In this document: positions 22,210 through 37,200 of the stretch, piece after piece
How positions within the stretch are numbered: position 1 is the stretch's first letter
Layout of the letters: each line of letters opens with the position of its first letter
Notes under the pieces: model-generated
The model's input: only the letters and a program-made list of their open reading frames with translations
What the model was told of the DNA's origin: nothing
The model's database searches: none
Position numbers and translations under genes: made by a program
NCBI GenBank assembly: GCA_012934845.2
Contig: WNNJ02003130.1
Span: 32,870-96,869 of the forward strand
Reading direction: 5' to 3'
DNA length: 64,000 nt
Source: Pomphorhynchus laevis
Taxonomy: Eukaryota > Acanthocephala > Palaeacanthocephala > Echinorhynchida > Pomphorhynchidae

Positions 22210-25200
22210 GTATTTTTATCGTTTGTATGATGGCATAATATAAATCATTAAGCTCTAAATCATTAATTGATAATTAATTAATTATAAATTATAAATTATA
22301 ATTTAAGATTTTTTTATTTTATTATTTAATGAACTAATCTCTAAATTTACAATGTTTTAAATTTAAAGACTGTGAAAAGTGAAGATATTTATTATTCTGT
22401 CAAATTTCCAGCTTTTACATTTTTAAAGTCTTTTGCTTAATATGTATTTGACATCATGAATTAGACATAAATAAGTGAAAACGACTTTAGCAAAACACTT
22501 TTATCAGTTTTAATCTACAAATTTAAATCGAAATCTTATCAGATTAAAATATAAACTTTTTATAAAATAAATTATATTAAAATATATTTAAAAACGATGT
22601 ACCTTGGCAAAAAATTTTCTTTTTACCATAGGATAGTCGAACATTCCATTTATTGGTTTGAGGATTCTATATATCAGAGTGTATCCAACTTTTCTGTAAA
22701 AGAATCGACTTTATCTTTAAAGTGTTCCACGATCGACTTCATAGATGTAGTCTAAGTTGAAGAAAATACGTAAAATCAGTAAATTTAGCAAAATAACTTT
22801 CCCTGTTTAAGTTGTTTCCCTCAATAAGTTGCGTTTATGCAGCTTATTTTTATTTTCACCTAATAATTCTAAATTAAAATGTTTTTATATTTAAGTAAAA
22901 TCAGTATGAAATGGTAGATCACTAAGCCAAGTTTCATTTAAATTTTCAAAATTTTTATAATGTTTGTGAAAAAATCTATTAATTCAGGCAATTAATCACG
23001 AAATCGCTGAAAACATTTACCTCCGCTTAGCCATCATACGTCGGTATGAAGTAATATTCCAGATTGACCTTAATCTAGCTGAATTTGGAAGATACGCTGA
23101 TTGAGAGAAATTTCGCAATCGACCAAAATTTACCTCTTTATCGTCTGGCCGATCGCGATCGCCTTGTTAGCTACCCCTGATTTATATTAGCTTGCGGACA
23201 CGTGTGTCATAATCAAATTATAGCATTCAGTTAAAAATTAATAAATTTCGAGCCTATTTTCTACAAATTTTAATCATATTTGAAACAATATTTATATTTG
23301 AATAAATTTGAAGAAATTTATTGTTATTTACTCTAAAATTATTGTTATATTATAACTATACTGTATATCAGTATTGATTTGGAATTCAATTTTAAAATCG
23401 AAATTTTTTATTATCTTGTTATAGTCTAATCACAATTAAATTTTTAAAACCAATCGCAAAAAGCTTTTCGCAAAAAAGTTTTTTTAATTCAACAATATCT
23501 TGGTATTTGATTGTGAAATGTAAATATTTTAAATGTATATATAGCCGATAGGTAATTTAAAGTAATATAAAATAAGATAATATAAAAATATTTTCTTATA
23601 ATAAAATAATATAATATTATACTGATATTATATCTAATATCTTACATATTATTTTATAATATTTTATCTTATAATTAAAATTGAAACCACAAAAATTGTA
23701 TAAAAATTTACTTTATGTAAACTTTAATTTTTAAAATTTAATAATATAATTTAATAGTAATTTATGATAGTAGTTAATTAATTCTTCTTTTTACATGCTT
23801 ATCTCATTTCGAGGTCGGACGTCATAATGAGTATCTTCTACTGAACTCGATCCGCTACTGTTTCCACTTTTCGCTCGTTCTTTGACTTCTTCACAATGAC
23901 TACACAAAATTTATGCGCGTCGCTTCTGGGGTATGCCCCAGCTAAGTTCGACTCATCATTTTAAGGGTATTAAGCTGTATTTTTACGGTTTGATACCCTT
24001 CCTGACACCAACCCTCCTTATTTTTCAGCCTGTCTTTAAACCGGCCTTGGCGAAGTTACGATTAATAATTAAAAATTAATTATAGTTCATAATTAATAGT
24101 TAGTTATTATATTATTATAAAATTTAAAAATTTGATAAGTTATTGATTAAAAAATGATAAAAATTTATTGACGATCAACAAAATAACTTTAATTATAGAT
24201 AGTTAGATTTATTAATTGTTTAAGTGGCTAATGCCGATAGGCCGCTTACAAGTCCACTGAAGTAAACAATTTTTTTAAAGAATTATGTGACTAAAGTTCA
24301 TACCACGTAGCCGACGTGACGATTGCAAATTTGGATCTAATTGAGAGCTTAGCTGCAGGTCCTTAAGTAATTGTTGGTATTAAAGTTTTTTTTGTTTCAT
24401 ATGATTTCTGGATTATTTTGCTCACATTCTCATTTCCGATTTCCATTGAAGCGCTTTTTGTTTCAACCTCACTCTTGTGCCGTATTTCTCTGCGAAGTTC
24501 ATCAATGGACGAAGCTACGCACCAACCGCACAATGGTTTACGCAGTTGAAAGTCATCTAGCAATAACCTCGGGAAGTACAACTTAGTATAGTCTAGACAC
24601 TTCGCACCCTGTATCAAGTGCTCAACCATATCAAAATCCGGTGTCGATTTATTTATTTTTGTATCCATTTGCAGCTTCTCAGACATGTCAGGTAGCAAAG
24701 CAGACAACATCATCTTCAATGCGGCCAGTTTATTATTATTTGATAACAATGACGTGCTTTTTGCGCTAGGCTGATTCGTTGAAAATATGGTTGCTGAATC
24801 CCTGTTATGACGGTTATTCGCAAAGCAATGTGTGCAGCGCTTATCGGCTTTTACACATGCGCAATTTCTGCATGAACAGCAGAGCTGCAATAACATCAGC
24901 GCGTTGTCATAGTAGTAGACCTCACATTGTCCCAACAGCTGAACTCAATAGAATTCGTTAAACTGAATTGAATATATGATATTTGTTGTGTATATTATCT
25001 TGTAATCAGATGTGTTTTTTAAGCTTGTATATTATATCATCTCTCATTTCGATAAATTTATAATGTCTGTGAATAATCTGTAAGATAATGTCTTTTCAAT
25101 AATAATAGATACTTTTTACTTAAAACAACATGCAGCTAATAACATATTTAAACAGAAAAGCAAAACAAAAGCAATCGTTGTCTAAGTTTATTAATTTTAC

Positions 25201-28200
25201 ACAGTCTTCCACTTTTAAAACGAACTGGGATATCAACATTCTCCAGCATACATCAACGCGAAGCCTTCCGGCTAAATCACTCAGGGACTCTCACACACCT
25301 AAGGGTCCACTCGAGGCGGACAATTGTTAGTAATTTCGAGATGGGATGCTTAAGAAACCTTAGTCCTTGCTAAGTAGGACGTCCTCTAGAAAAAAGACTA
25401 ATCTTGAGATTGCCTAGGACACTTTTGAACCTATTCAATTCTGATCCAGATGACTATTTAATCGTAATAATAAACTCCAGGTATCTTACTTGATATGTAA
25501 AGATTATGAGTGGTTGATTCTGCGAAATAGTGGAGAGAGCTGAGAGTGTTAGTCTCTTTAATTTTTTCTTTGTGGCATGAGTGCCATTAAAGACTACCAT
25601 ATGCAATTTGGCCGAGTTGAGAAGAATATTGAATTGGGGTAGCTTGTCATTTAACCTTAAAAAGAAACGGTGATGTCCGGACTACATTTTTGCACCTGCG
25701 TCCAGTAAACAGGGCTGTTGTATCATTAACATATACCACTAGATGATGATTGTGCTTAAAAAGTTATAAAATTACAGTGAAGGCAGTAAGGTATAAGATA
25801 AGAGAAAGCGGAGAGCCTTGAAGCGCACCTGTAATAGGATAGATCTGACGTGCATCATGGTTATCATCATAGAAGAACAGCTTGGTATGCAGCAAAATCT
25901 CCACCCTATTAACAATTCTCGCAGACAACCAGAGGGCCTGAGAGAAGAGGTAACAAAAGGAATGTGGATACGGTCAAATGCAGCTGAAAAGCTAAGAACA
26001 ACATCCATATTAAGCTGATGACTGTTATCTTGGCAAAACCGATGCACTTCACCAATAGCTGAATGAACCGAGCGACTTTTTACAAACCCATGAAAACTTA
26101 GTGGGATTAAATTATGCCTACATATATGGTCGCAGATTCTACGCGTAAGCGCTTTTTCGTATACGGATATGTGGGAGTTTTAAATCGAAATGGGCCGCAG
26201 ATCCTTAGTACATGTAATAGTTGTTTTCTTTTCTAAAAATACTCTTATGCCGATTCTGTCTAAAAGCATAGTGATGGTGCCCTCCTTTCTCTGACTGTCT
26301 GTCAAAAGATGACAGACACGAGTGGAGAGTGGCGCATGTGTTTTGGAGGTACCCGGAAGTGAGCCCATGAATTTAGGATATCTGTAACAGATATGTCACT
26401 ACTCCTGAAATCATTCCAAGGTGGGAATGGTTGGGGAGATTAAGTGGATCCATTATAGTGTAAGGATTGTGATTCCTCCAAAACTTTATCAAGGCTAATG
26501 CTACCGATCTAGTCCGATGCCCTCTCCTTCCAGCAAACAAAGTTCTCCTTCTTAAATATCTTCTTGAAGGAAGACTGAGAAGGACTAATACGAACAATGC
26601 TCGCATTATCCCTATTCAGCTGGAGTCTATATCTAGAGCTCCAGTATTCTTTCGAAAGCGCCTGTTTGAGAAAACCGAGATTGGGAATTGTAGCATTTTT
26701 GCAAGGACCTTGAGCTTTGTTGGAGTGGAATTGAGTATTCAACCTCTATAGGTGGTCGAAAGTATTGCGGCTGCTTGCGAATAGAGCTAGGAATAAAATC
26801 GGGTTAGACTCGCATTTTCTACAACAGGGAAGAGTCGGATTGCTGGCTGGAATAAGGCTACTCTGATTGGATCAAAGTTGATCCTCCTCCTTAGCAGCGT
26901 ATCTTCTAACCGCCTACGTAGTAGGTTGTGTGAGGTGGACAACTGTTGGTGTGACTGCTCAATACAAAAAGGCTTTAACAACCACTTTCCACGTTGCAGT
27001 AGTATGCCGAGAAGAGAATTTGTTTTTGTGCAATAAAAGGTGGATGACGGTGGTTTGTTAATAAGATATTCGTTCCTGGATCTGCAATTGCTGCAATTAT
27101 CCAATGACCAGTTTTGTCGTTAAGTCACCAAGTAGCATGTTATAGCAGCTACCTAATATACGATCCAGGAGGTCACTTTACTTGTGAATCTCACCGAGCG
27201 AATATAGATATTAGCTAAGCTGATACGTTTACCGTTCTTCCAGAGTGTTATTACTAAACAAGACAGGGCAGGACAAGAATAGTTCAGTAGGAGGGAAAAT
27301 CTTAAGTGGTTCCTGACTAAGATTTAAAGACTTTGAGATGAAGAGGAGTGAGGAGGAGTTATATAAGATGTGAAGTTGTGACTATATTCTTTGTTATGTG
27401 CTTTGGGATAAATCTAGTAATGTCCTGAAGGACCGGATAGATTTAGTCTTCTGAAGGACTATAACATCTGCATTTCGACCAGATAGAAGGCTAAGGGCAA
27501 AATCACCTCTTGAGTTCCACTAAATGAGGTTCAGTTAAAACGATTCGAGACTACTTACTATTACATTGGTGTTACTAGAAAGTGGCGCTTAACCCTCTAG
27601 TTAGTCCCATCGGCGGGAAAGTTGTTCTCTCTACCCTCGTCCCCAACATAGATACCACTTAACACTTCTTCGCTAGGAGCATTGTCATCATTTCTCTGTT
27701 TGTGTAGCTGCCATCTCTCGCCCTTCTTGGAAAGTAGGATAAGAGCTGTACCGCCGGTGGAAGATGATCTCTTGTTAGAGGCAATTGTGGAAACCGGTAC
27801 ATAGGATAATGGAGGAGTCACAAGGGCTTCGACCAGCTTGGAGATTAGACCCTCCATCTGACGGAGAGTTGCTCTGTTTTTCTCATCGATAATACGGATA
27901 ATTTATTTAATGCAGGGCCCTGCATGGCCACTTGTTTAATACTTTCCATAATTTCGTATCGATAGATGTAGAATTCTAAACGCCTCTTTGTGTTATATGC
28001 CGTTAGATGTAGGCTTTGAACTGGGCGCACTTCCGCGACCATTCCGGATGATCGAGCCCGTAGTTACTGCATTGCGGGGATTCTTTGCAAGCGTCGGAAC
28101 CATGACCACTGTTTTGCGGTCCACAAACCCCACAGGACAGTGATCATTGGCAGTTAGATATCCAGTGATCCCAGTAGGATCACTGGTTACAATATGGGTA

Positions 28201-31200
28201 ACTTAAATTATCCGAAGAAATATTATAAAACTTGAGATTGCAACCCTAAAAAGTGTTGCAAGCGGAATTGGCCAAAATCAGAACATTCTCTTCCGAGGGA
28301 TTTGCAAATAGGTTGCCCTATTTCCCTATTATAAAACGTAAGTTAGTAATATTATATAGTTTCTCGAGGGCTCGTAGGTCAATTTCGTCGAATTATAGTA
28401 AAATATTAGTTATTTTGATTGAAGCGAGAATAGGCCTGTATGTGTAAAATCCTTTATCAGAAAGGTTAGCTTAAAAGAAGCTGATATACTCATTCGCCAT
28501 ATCAGAGCAGACAAAGTAGACTCTACATGTGTTGGCAACAACTCGAGCAGAGTTGAATATAACTTTGTCTCTGTAGTTGACAGTGAAGGGACGTAAAAAT
28601 ATATTCAATTACCTCGGGAAGTACAACTTAGTGTAGGCTAGACACTTCGCACACTGCATCAAGTGTTCAACCTCCTCAAAATCCGATGCCGATTCATTCA
28701 TTTTATTTGGATACAATTTCAGCTTCTCATACATATCTGGTAGACAACGCCTTCTCTATTGTGGCCAGTTAATTAGAGTTTTACAAAGGCATTATCTTTC
28801 TAAGTTTCTTTTGTGTATATTATTGTAAGTATTCAAGAAATGGTTTTACACTAGCAACACTTATTAGCCTAATTGTCTGGTCAGTCATCTTAATAGTCTT
28901 AATCTTTATAATCCCATTTTATTAGTCCTAACATGCATCTAGATTATGAGATAAGATCTTTTGTTAGACAATTTTATATGTTTATATTTTTATTAATAAG
29001 TAAAATTGCGAAACCTCGTGTTTTTCAATTTATTTGCATTTTTCAATTCTGTGTTTGATTATTCTTATAGTTGATTAACTCAATAAACAAACATTAACAG
29101 TCGCCTATTGATAAGATACATAAACACAACTCTAAGGCTATCGTGCCCAGAGTGAACTCATTTACCACAATATCGATTAGTTCTTCATCCGTCTATCGAT
29201 CATGCTTTGCTCATGCTATCCAAAATCCGCAATAAAACAATTTAGAAACGTTGTTCTTCCAGGTACATTTTCAAAAGGTTAACGCTTGATGTGAAGTCGT
29301 TACTGTTATTCGTTATTTACGAATATACCTATTAATGAATACATTAGTGTCCCAATTCCGTAATATAATTTACCTTAGATTGAGTTAAGCAAAATTTAGA
29401 TACTCCATAGTTACTTAAACAATCACATAAAGACTTTAATGTAGTTCTGGCAAGTCAATGACGTTTACGTTATTTGACTAAAAAAATAGAGCGTTCATTT
29501 TTAAATATCTAATTCAATTGAATTTTCGGGCGTGTTAAAGTCAATAAAAGAAATAATCATTAAAGTTATGGTCCAAGCTTAAATTATTTAAACTACGAAC
29601 GACAATAAATATTATAAAATCGATTAATAGATCATATAAGTTGCAGGATTAAGCTTTTCTAACAATAGGAATGATCATTACATCATATAAGTTGCAAGAT
29701 TAAGCTTTTTAGGAATGATCTAATATAAATCATTACAATATGAATCTGTTGGAAATGCATGCAGAGTGATGTGTAGCTCATGTACCTGCCAGAGTGGTTT
29801 TAAAATAAAATCAATTAAACTTATTTAAATTTAAATTTTACTTTTTAAATTTTAAATATTTAATGATGCTTTTTAGGAAATTGTATAGCAACCTAAAACA
29901 TTTGGTATACAAACTCTTTTTCTGTTAATTTTGATATTTAAAATATCGTACTCAAAATTTAATTTTGATATTTGATATTCGTTTTTATTTTTCATAATTT
30001 TGATATTTTTTGTAATGATATTTTTTGTAATATATTTTGGATGACTTTTGTAAAATAACTATCGATAAACCCCATATTTTGTAGTCTGAAAAGAAAGAAC
30101 ATACAGTTTCTCTACACTCCGATGTAATTGTCAAAGATACCACAGAAAAATCTAGCTCTAATATAGTTGAGCGTTACAAGTCTGATTGGTGCCTTCGAAA
30201 TTATATAAAATCCAAATGTATCGATGTGTATCGACGAAATGAAAAAATCAAGGTTTGTTTTAGTAAATATTCGGTATTTATAATTCTTTAATTATTTACT
30301 TAATTAAATATTAATTAAATAAATAATTATTTAATAATTTAATTATATATATTTTTTTTTGTAATTAAGATGATAAATTGATATTTGATATTAATATTTT
30401 AATCGGTAAACTGAACTATAATTTACATAATTTTTAGCTCATATCAAATGGTTAAAGCGGATTTTTTAAGATAAACTTCGGGTAGATTCAAGTACTTTTC
30501 GAAAAAGATAAAATGTGTTAGTGATCATTTTTTAATGCATATAAATATTCGGTTGCAGTATATCTCGTTCTAGTTACATTATATTCTAGTTACAGTTATC
30601 TCGAACTTACTGGAAAGTACACATGAATAATATCAGTATATCAGATCAGCGTAACTGATTCAGATCACTGAATCTACGTTTTCAGCTAACTGAGTATAAA
30701 TATAGTTATTAACATTAAAATATAAATATAAATTAAATACTACAATATTAACAAAGGCGATAGAAGTATGCCAATTATAAAAATAAAACAATTATAAAAA
30801 TATAGCATGTAAATCTGAATTGAAAATCTGAATTGTGGTAAGTTTACTATTAAGACTACCGTTTCTGTGAATGCTGACTTATATACGAAATAGAAAAAAG
30901 ATAATTTTTACTAATCGGTAGTCAACTAAGGATTTGTTAGTTAGGATTTTAACTATAATTTAATTAAAATTATAATGACATAATGGTGGCACACTGTTTT
31001 CGGTTGACAACTTATTTTTTTTACAAAATGTTAATAACTCGATTATATTATGGCGTGTTGTTATTGATAAAAATCCCAGAGTATTTTTCTTATTAAAAGT
31101 TCGCCGTTTCGCACATTGAATGAAAGTTAAAGTCATAATGAAAGTTAACCCCTTTGATTAGTCACATCGATTAACTTTTAAATAATTAAGTTCAATGCGT

Positions 31201-34200
31201 ATGTGATATTAAATTCAGAATCAAAGGCGTGCAAAACGGAAGCAGTACAACCAGAAATTCAAATCGACTGAATTTGATCCTACAGATCTAAGTCAGATGA
31301 CAATACGTGATTTTGTTTACTTCAATCACCCGTCTGCTCCAAAATTTGAGGTGCAAACTCCGACAGTTCGCAAGTACATTTTTTAGTTTTATTTTTGTAC
31401 TGTAATTTGCATCAAAGAAACGAAAACCCCGTGAACGAGATAAAGAGTGATCAACAATTTAATGCCTTGGCTCCAAAGCTCCGAATCGCAGATGACGGTA
31501 CTATCAAAATTGATGAGAAAAGGTAATTTTAATTTTCAAAACCAAATTTAGATATTTTTCAATTAATTTTCACAAAAATCATGTTGTTGATTTCTCCTAG
31601 TTTAGTGGTTGAGCATCAGAAGTCACATTTTAACGAAATCGTCGAGGAACATGGCGCCCAGCATTTTGACAGTCTGAATTGCCATAGCTATCGAAAGTAT
31701 ACATATACTAAGCGTTGGAATAAGTCTGGTAAGTTTTATTCTAAAATGTGAATGAGAATTATTATATTAATTATTATATTATTATATTAATATTAATATT
31801 TATATAGTAATATTAATTTATATTCTTTAAATAAACTACGAATCCTTAACTACGAATCTTCTATGAATATAGCGTACAGTGAACGCCTTAAATTGAAACA
31901 TTACTTAACCCGTGAGCGCACCTAGCCTAAAGCATCTATGGTTGATCTATTGGGACGAAGTCCATATTGTTATTGTGGGATAAATCCACTGCGAAATGTG
32001 ATTAAACGTGCAGCCACTATGCGTGTTAGCACTTTATAAGAGTGATTAAGTAGTGCGATCTCTCTATATGAGTTCATATCACTAAAAGATCCCAAACCTT
32101 TGCATACCATCTTAATTATACCGTCGTTCCACAATATAGGTAGCTTCGCCCTCATTAGTAGTTTGTCGAAAAGCAATACTCAGTAATTGGCTAATAAAGG
32201 AAAATATGTGCGTATATGTTCTATACATAGACCATCTGGCCCTGCCTCTTTTTTGTTTTTCATATTGCCTAATGCTTTTAGTATTTCTGTTGAGTTGAAG
32301 GGATGATTGATGGGATCCAAATTATCAAAAACATGCTCGATATAGTGTAACCCTACCTTCGTCACCGACCCTGACGCCTGACAAAGCACTTCGGAAAGAT
32401 GCTGAGCCTAATTGCTAATTGGAATTTCAGCTTTATTTGAGCAATTTCAAAGTGTCAGTAACCATGGCGCTTTATCGGCCTTGTCTAGGAGTATACACTC
32501 AGCTTTACGCAGGCTTGTCTTCCTACAGTCGGAAAGAATTTGACAGTACAATCTACGATAACAAACGTACTCTTCACGCAATTTTATATTGTTTCTCGAC
32601 AGTATACAGAAATTTATAAGCTATCGTTGAAACTGCCTAAACCAATTCGGTTTGGCAGATACGTGGTAATTTCTCCTGCTTGCCCTAGTCGGATAGCACG
32701 CATCTAGCAACGACTTAGTCAAACATGTAAGACTACCAGCAAGATCTTCTGCTATTAACAATATATATGAAATATCAATACTATCGATATTGATCTTACT
32801 TTACAGACAATTCTGCATGGTTGCATGGGCTTGGAGAAAACCTCGAAAGGTTTATCTTATCCAAGCACACACGATACCGGCTTATGCTTGCGTATAAATG
32901 ACCGAACACATGCTAATTCAAGCTGCATTCCTAAATCGGAATGTTCGAGAATTCCATATCCACGCAACTTCTTCCATTCCAAGATTCGTACGACCATTTA
33001 TCTTCAGGTATATATAGTTCAAGGTTTTGCGATTCGAGATATTCCTTTAACAGGGACAGCTTACCTGAAATACTCGCACCATATCTAGCATTAAAATCTC
33101 CTGCTATTATAGTAAGCTTTATGCTGTAGGTGAGCGGCAGTAGTTTTGACAGATCATCAATAATGTCCTCCACTTTAAGTATGGGACGAAAATATGAAGC
33201 AATGATTAGTATTTCAGGAGAATCTACGGCTATAGAATAATCAGACTCTCGGATAACCCACTTATCAGTGGAAGGTTTGATCTCAACTATAATTCTTTCA
33301 GAAGGCTGTTCTCTAGGCCTAATTACCGCTGGAATATCGAAAGTCTAAAATATCTCGATCGATATTTTGCCAGTAAGTAATGTATCTACCAGAATAAGTG
33401 TTTCGAAATTATTAAACTATTTAGCTATGCCCTCATTTAGCAAAGTCCTAAGGCCCTCAATGTTATAAAGAAACAAGCGCAGTGTTTCCTTCCCATATAA
33501 TTTCAGTGCCTTTGGAGTTGAGGCGGTGTCTAGTCATAAATTTAGATGTTGAGATTTCTTCTTAAAATTCAGCCTACCTATAGAATAATTCATTTCATCA
33601 TAGGTATATTCGACGTTTGCACTGGCGAACTTCTCTCTTTTGTTGTTCGACGGACTATATGGTTATTTCGAATGACATACGCAACCCTGGGTTTGCTAGA
33701 CGTTTTTCTTTCAATTACATTCGAAGTACTTTTTCCACTTCTCGTTCAGGTAAAGATAAATCTGTATTTACATCGATCGTTATAAGACGTCATCTTATGA
33801 ATAAGATGACGTATAGTAAGCACTCATTGGCTAACAGTGACCATTAGCTGGTAGCTCATTAGCTACCAGCTAATGAGCTGGTTATTTGTGACCAGCTCAT
33901 TAACACTAGTGACCAGCCCATTAACAGTGACGTTAGCCATGCTGGGATATCAGAACGCTAATGTAGGATACGTCGAGTTTTGATACTTGTGGAAGAAGAA
34001 ATTTCAACACCGACTTGAGAGCACATGCTATTTATTACACTTTTGTCGTCTAGTGAGTTGTCAAGCCCTTTTACTATAAAATTAGACGCCTGTTGAGCTT
34101 GTTTTGAGCACATGATATCAAGATATGAGGACGAAGATTGTTTAACATTTGAAGTAGCTGAAATAGTACGAGCAACTTGTATTTTTATTCAAGCGAGACG

Positions 34201-37200
34201 TAACCTATTTCCTGGGTCGAAATTGATGGATTCCGAGAATAATTTGTGACTAATGGAACACATGCTTCTCTATTGGGCAAATTTCGGTTAGAGCATCTAT
34301 CTCCTGACAAGCAATCTAGACATATACTTCCTGCTTTAACACATCGACAAGCTTTGCAAACCGCATTCTCCCCATTACAAGGACAACAATGCAAAACTGT
34401 CTGTGTACTCATTACGCATCGTTTGGCAATCGTAGTAGTTGTTGTTTGATTGTTCGGTGCAAGAGGAAACCCACTTCGTAAGTGTATGTATAATTTTAAG
34501 TAATAATATCTTTTGGTGTTTTTAGGTTGTTGTGGTTCGTAGGTTGTTGTGGTTCGTAGGTTGTTGTGGTTCGTAGGTTGTTGGTGTTCGTAGGTTGTCG
34601 TGGTTTGTAGGTTGTCGTGGTTCATAGGTTGTCGTGGTTCGTAGGTTGTCGTGGTTCGTAGGCTATCATGGTTCGTAGGCCATAGTAATTCGTAGGTTGT
34701 CGTGGTTCGTAGGCTATCATGGTTCGTAGGCCATAGTAATTCGTAGGTTGTCGTGGTTCGTAGGTTGTCGTGGTTCGTAGGTTGTCGTGGTTCGTAGGTT
34801 GTCGTGGTTCGTAGGTTGTCGTGGTTCGTAGGTTGTCGTGGTTCGTAGGTTGTCGTGGTTCGTAGGTTGTCGTGGTTCGTAGGTTGTCGTGGTTCGTAGG
34901 TTGTCGTGGTTCGTAGGTTGTCGTGGTTTGTAGGTTGTCGCGGTTCGTAGGTTGTTGTGATTCGTAGTTTGCCGTGGTTCGTAGGTTGTCGTTCGTAGGT
35001 TGTCGTTCGTGGGTTGTCGTGGTTCGAAGGTTGTCATGGTTTGTAGGTTGTCGTAGTTCGTAGGTTGTCGTGGCTGGTAGGTTGTCGTGGCTGGTAGGTT
35101 GTCGTGGTTTGTAGGTTGTCGTGGTTCGTAAGATGTAGTGGTTCGTAGGTTGTCGTGGTTCGAAGGTTGTCGTGGTTTGTAAGTTGTCGTTGTTCGTCGG
35201 TTGTCGTGGTTTGTAGGTTGTCGTTGTTCGTAGGTTGTCATGGTTTGTAGGTTGCCGTGGTTTGTTAAGTTTGCATATTATTGTGTATATTATCTTGTGT
35301 GATTACGCTCTTAAAATATTTTGTTCTCAAAATAATAACATATTAATAACATTTTAAGAACATACTAATATTAACTAACATACTAATAAGATACTAAAAA
35401 TAACTAACATATTAATAACATACTTTAGAAACAGCGAGATTCTACAAGGCGCTTGAAATATTTGGTACTGACTTTGGAATGATAAGTCGTCTTTTTCCTG
35501 GAAGAACACGGCACGAAATTAAACGGAAATTTAATAAAGAAGACAGAAGCAATACATCCTTGATCGATAAGATAATCTGTTAGTTATGTTTATTAATTAA
35601 ATTATTTTTCGTTTTATAATTTCAGTTAACACTTCGAGATCAATCGATTTATCCTGTTTTTTGACCGACTACGATGTGAGCATATTATCGCTTATATATA
35701 AAACATATATCAAAACATATGTTATATAACCATATGTCATATATCAAAACATATGTCATATATCAAAACATATGTCATATGACCGCATTTCCATTCAAAA
35801 GGAATGGAAATGCGGTCAAATGCAGCAAAAAAAGTCAAGAAAAACCGTAACAGCAAGCTGATGACTGTTATCTTGGCAAAAGTGATGCACATCACCTATG
35901 TATAGATCAGGCGATGTTTTACGTACCCATGAAAACCTGCTGGGATTAAATTTCGCCTACTTAGATGGTCGTAGATTCTACACGCAAGCGCCTTTTCGTA
36001 AATAGAGACAAGGAAGTTTTGAATCGAGATAGGCCGCATATCTTTAAGACATAAAATCGATTTCTTTTTTGGTATAAAAACACGACGGCTGATATTAATG
36101 TCAGCAACATTGGACGGAGAGGCTATTTGCATTGTGATGGAGATCTTTCTCTGACTGTCTGTCAAAAGCTGACAGACTCGAGTATAGAGTGGCGCTTGAG
36201 ATTTGAAGGTACCTGGAAGTTCCTCCAGGAGTTTAGAATATCTGTGACAGATAAGTCCCTGTTGCTGAAGTCTCACCAAGGTGGAATTGGTTGGAGATAT
36301 AGAGTGGCTCCATAATTATGTAGGGATAGTGACCCCTTCAAAACTTTGTCGAGGCCTATGCTACCGATCCAACCCAGGGCTCTCTCCTTCCAGCAGACAA
36401 ACTTCTTGACGATTTTTCAAAAAAGGACTGAGAAAGATTAAGGCAAGCAGTGCTCGCCCTATCCCTACTCACCTGGAACTATATCTAGTGCTCCAGTATT
36501 CATTCGAGAGGACCTATCTTGCAGAAACAGAGAGATTAGGAAAGTGTGGCATTTTAGCAAGGACATTGAGTTTTGTTGGAGTGGAATTGTATATTCGACC
36601 TTTATAGATAGTCGAGAGAAACGCGGTAGCTTGCAAAGAGAGGTAGGAATTAAATTCTGTCAAACTTATTACCAATTCTAGGGAAGAGTTCGATAGCTGC
36701 CTGAAAAAAGGCCACTCTGATAGGATCAAAGTGAAACCTTCTTCTAAGCAACGTATCTTCCTCTAACCGCCAACGAATTAGGTCATGATAGGTGGTCTGT
36801 TGTTATCGCTATTGCTCAGAGTAGATGGGTTTCGACAACCACATGTTACGTAGCAGTAAAATGTCGAGGAGAGAATTAGTTGTTGAGTAATGAAGGCTCA
36901 ACAACTAAGTACTCCAGGCTCTGCGGAGTGCTGCATTAATCCAACGACTAGTTCTGTCGTTGAAGTCACTTTCTTGTCCACAGGGGTGGACAAGAAAAGT
37001 TTAACATGAGGGATAATCTTAAGGAGTAGTTAACTAGTGTTAAAAGACCTTGAGATGAAGATGAGTAAGGGTGTTATGCACGGAGTAAAGTGGGTGTGCT
37101 TAGGAATAAATCGAGTCATGACCTGACGGAGACGGATAGACGGCGTCTTCTGAGACTATAACATCTGCATCTCTACCATATAAAAGGCTAAAGGTGGAAG

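Larger units (their letters stand above)
22210..30084 (+). other. BDP1 intron 1, 7.9 kb, loaded with elements
   Basis: Contains an RTE/SINE-like tail (23815-24045), a Cys-rich element fragment (24363-24960), antisense LINE-A (25335-28195) and a second Cys-rich fragment (28612-28770). The stretches 22210-22980, 23110-23780 and 28780-30080 are AT-rich with nothing else recognised except a short tandem pair at 29631-29713. Confidence 0.6.

Noticed and set aside
34717-35241. 174-codon Thr/Tyr/Asn-rich frame
   Set aside because: Translation of the 17-bp minisatellite; the same holds for the 13-bp array at 10053-10286.
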